DNA from: Callaeas wilsoni
Taxonomy: Eukaryota > Chordata > Aves > Passeriformes > Callaeidae
Length of the DNA: 64,000 nt
Assembly (NCBI GenBank): GCA_013398955.1
Contig: VWPU01002078.1
Location: 25,622 to 89,621, forward strand
Direction: 5' to 3'
Part shown: one piece after another, positions 62,254 to 64,000 of the stretch
How the letters are laid out: each line of letters begins with the position of its first letter
Position numbering within the stretch: the stretch's first letter is position 1
Program-made: the position numbers and the translations under genes
Notes under the pieces: model-generated
What the model was told of the DNA's origin: nothing
Database searches by the model: none
What the model saw: the letters and a program-made list of their open reading frames with translations, nothing else

Positions 62254-64000
62254 GGAGTCCAAGATATGACCATCGTATTCTGAACACAGCATATTCAGCA
62301 ATTCTTCTAAAGCCGTCTGTGATTTGAGATGCAATTACACAGAGGAAAAGTTACACAAATGCAGTATTATGGATTTCTTTGAAGAAACATTCCACTACAT
62401 GCAGTCCTTTTCTGAAATATTGCACAATATCATTTTCGCCCATGAGAGCCCCAAAACCCAGCACAGTGCTGAGATTTTCAAAGACTGTGTGTAAGCTCCA
62501 GCAAAAGCAAATGGGTATTGACCAAATACACCGATTTTTTTTAAAGGCCTGAAAAGTACATCACAGTTATTTTTTCCCCTTTTTAAATTGTAGTTCTAGA
62601 AAATTAATGTTCAGTGGTTCCTCGCATATAACCTCAAGGTCTTGCTTCTGATCTATTGTTAGTTAAAGTAGTAGTGAAAAGTTTCTGTTCACCAGATCTT
62701 TGCTTGGATCACAACTGAAAATGAATATGGTCATTTTGACCTGAACTGTTCACATCTCAGTGATCATCCACCTGGGCTTGCTTGGCACTTTGAGTTTATG
62801 AGAAAGCTGGGGTTGCTAAGGTGGTATAGACCAAAATACAGGCACACATGTGTGAAGTTTTTGCACAGTGTGTAGTTGTATTTTTCTGGACTTAAGCCAG
62901 TACAAATAACTGTCTATACTTTCAAAAACACTAAATTCATGTACAGATTCTTTAGGCCTATTTGTTTATTTTACAGAGATAATAACTCACAGGGAATTAT
63001 CTCAGTTTCATCTCAGCTGGGTCAGAGTAGTTAATATTTTCATATTTCATCTCTTTTCTAGTCATTAATTTCAATTTCCTATTGGGAGTTTTGTTAATTT
63101 AATCTTCAGATTCAATCCCATATTCCTTTTATTATTAAAAAAACCCAAAACAAATGAACAAAAACCCAAACCTGTTGCATTTTTCTTTGGGAATGTAAGA
63201 GCAGAAAAGCAGTGAATTAATCTCACGATTCCTGCACTGCAGGCAAGAAATATGTTTTTAACGTTGATGCAAGATAGTGGAAAGAAATTCTCAATATGCT
63301 AACTTTCATTGTTGATCTCACTCTCACACACACACCTACAGAGCCACACACATGCATGTGTTTTTCTTCTTGAATGTAATTTCCATCTTGATGTGATTAT
63401 TCTCTAGAGACCAGCTCTAGAAAACCTTCTCTGTAGTAAAATGCTATTCATTTTTAATGCTATTTAATTGTAGTAAAATGCCTTGATAATAATTTGTCCT
63501 ATTTTATATAATTTTACCTATCATGTAATATTATTATTTAAATACAATTAGCTGTGCATTTTACAATGAACATTCAGTGTTTTGCTCAGCTTCAAAGTTT
63601 TTAAGCTAACCAGAATTATTATTTTTATTACTATTATAGCTGTTCCAGCGGAGTATGCAAATCATGAAAGTTCATAACATCCTGTTTTCACATACTCAGA
63701 ACTCCCTGAATTACTTACAATGCAACCCAAAACTTCAACACTATAGTTCTTGTCCTAGTATGATTTTCTTGGAAATAGATGAAGATTGAGGACCTCCTCA
63801 TATTATTTCTATTTCTTCTCCCCAAACAAACGTGATTGAAAACCAGGCAATTCCATGAAGAGAAGAAATTAATGAGGCCTGATTTCCTGTTGAATTCTCC
63901 TTTTGTCTCCTGGGATTTGCCTAAAAGAAATATGGACTGGAGAGCAAATCTTTTCTCTGTTTATTTATGTGCACTCCAAAAGAAAAGAAAAACAGAAAGA
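62254..64000. other. Unique AT-rich non-coding sequence
   Basis: No gene or repeat family was recognised. A short CA/CT-rich run occurs at about 63320-63355. Confidence 0.45.

Noticed and set aside
1..64000. tRNA, rRNA, snRNA, operon or prokaryotic features
   Set aside because: No tRNA B-box with matching cloverleaf, no rRNA core motif and no bacterial gene organisation was seen on either strand.

Overview
The window looks like AT-rich, non-coding DNA from a bird nuclear genome. The main evidence is several CR1 LINE copies with avian-type 3' ends (terminal ATTCTGTG, or its complement next to a GTTTGGGTTGGAAGGGAC-type block). There is also a probable solo retroviral LTR, a low CpG content and many simple repeats. 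A passerine is plausible but not proven. A 31-base run of N (35333-35363) marks an assembly gap.

I found no convincing protein-coding gene. No open reading frame has a recognisable domain. The long ones lie in low-complexity tracts (about 6965-7373 and 23369-23722), inside CR1 copies (3286-3875, 42259-42618) or over the LTR and its flank (35252-36032). No tRNA, rRNA, CRISPR array, operon or bacterial signal was seen. The window is probably a gene desert or part of a long intron.

Layout. 1-3280: unique sequence. 3285-3946: plus-strand CR1. 3950-7035: unique, with a possible conserved element near 4430-4560. 7036-7345: pyrimidine tract containing an 81-bp minisatellite. 7346-17999: unique, with two splice-site-bounded candidate exons (9301-9332, 12052-12182), an AT microsatellite and a CpG-retaining block (13830-14040). 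18035-18322: cluster of short tandem duplications. 19424-19568: AT repeat followed by paired CRE-like sites. 23085-23352: CpG-bearing block ending in poly(A), then a CCCTT-type tract. 26011-26311: two palindromes. 33950-34150: minus-strand CR1. 34636-34681: a hairpin. 35090-35661: LTR-like element with the gap. 39281-39371: GGAA tetranucleotide repeat. 41772-42465: minus-strand CR1, followed by a perfect hairpin. 45246-45283: GTT repeat. 46231-46480: TATA box, CpG cluster and splice donor, the best candidate for an unannotated first exon. 48930-49120: remnant of a CR1 endonuclease region. 52225-53500: GC-rich blocks of unknown origin. 60622-60678: TA/TG repeat. 62008-62075: small CR1 tail fragment.

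Nothing here shows a new biological system. The strongest leads are the possible TATA-driven first exon near 46.2-46.5 kb, the pyrimidine minisatellite at 7.1 kb and the LTR whose promoter region contains the gap. All calls come from reading the sequence alone, without alignment or expression data.
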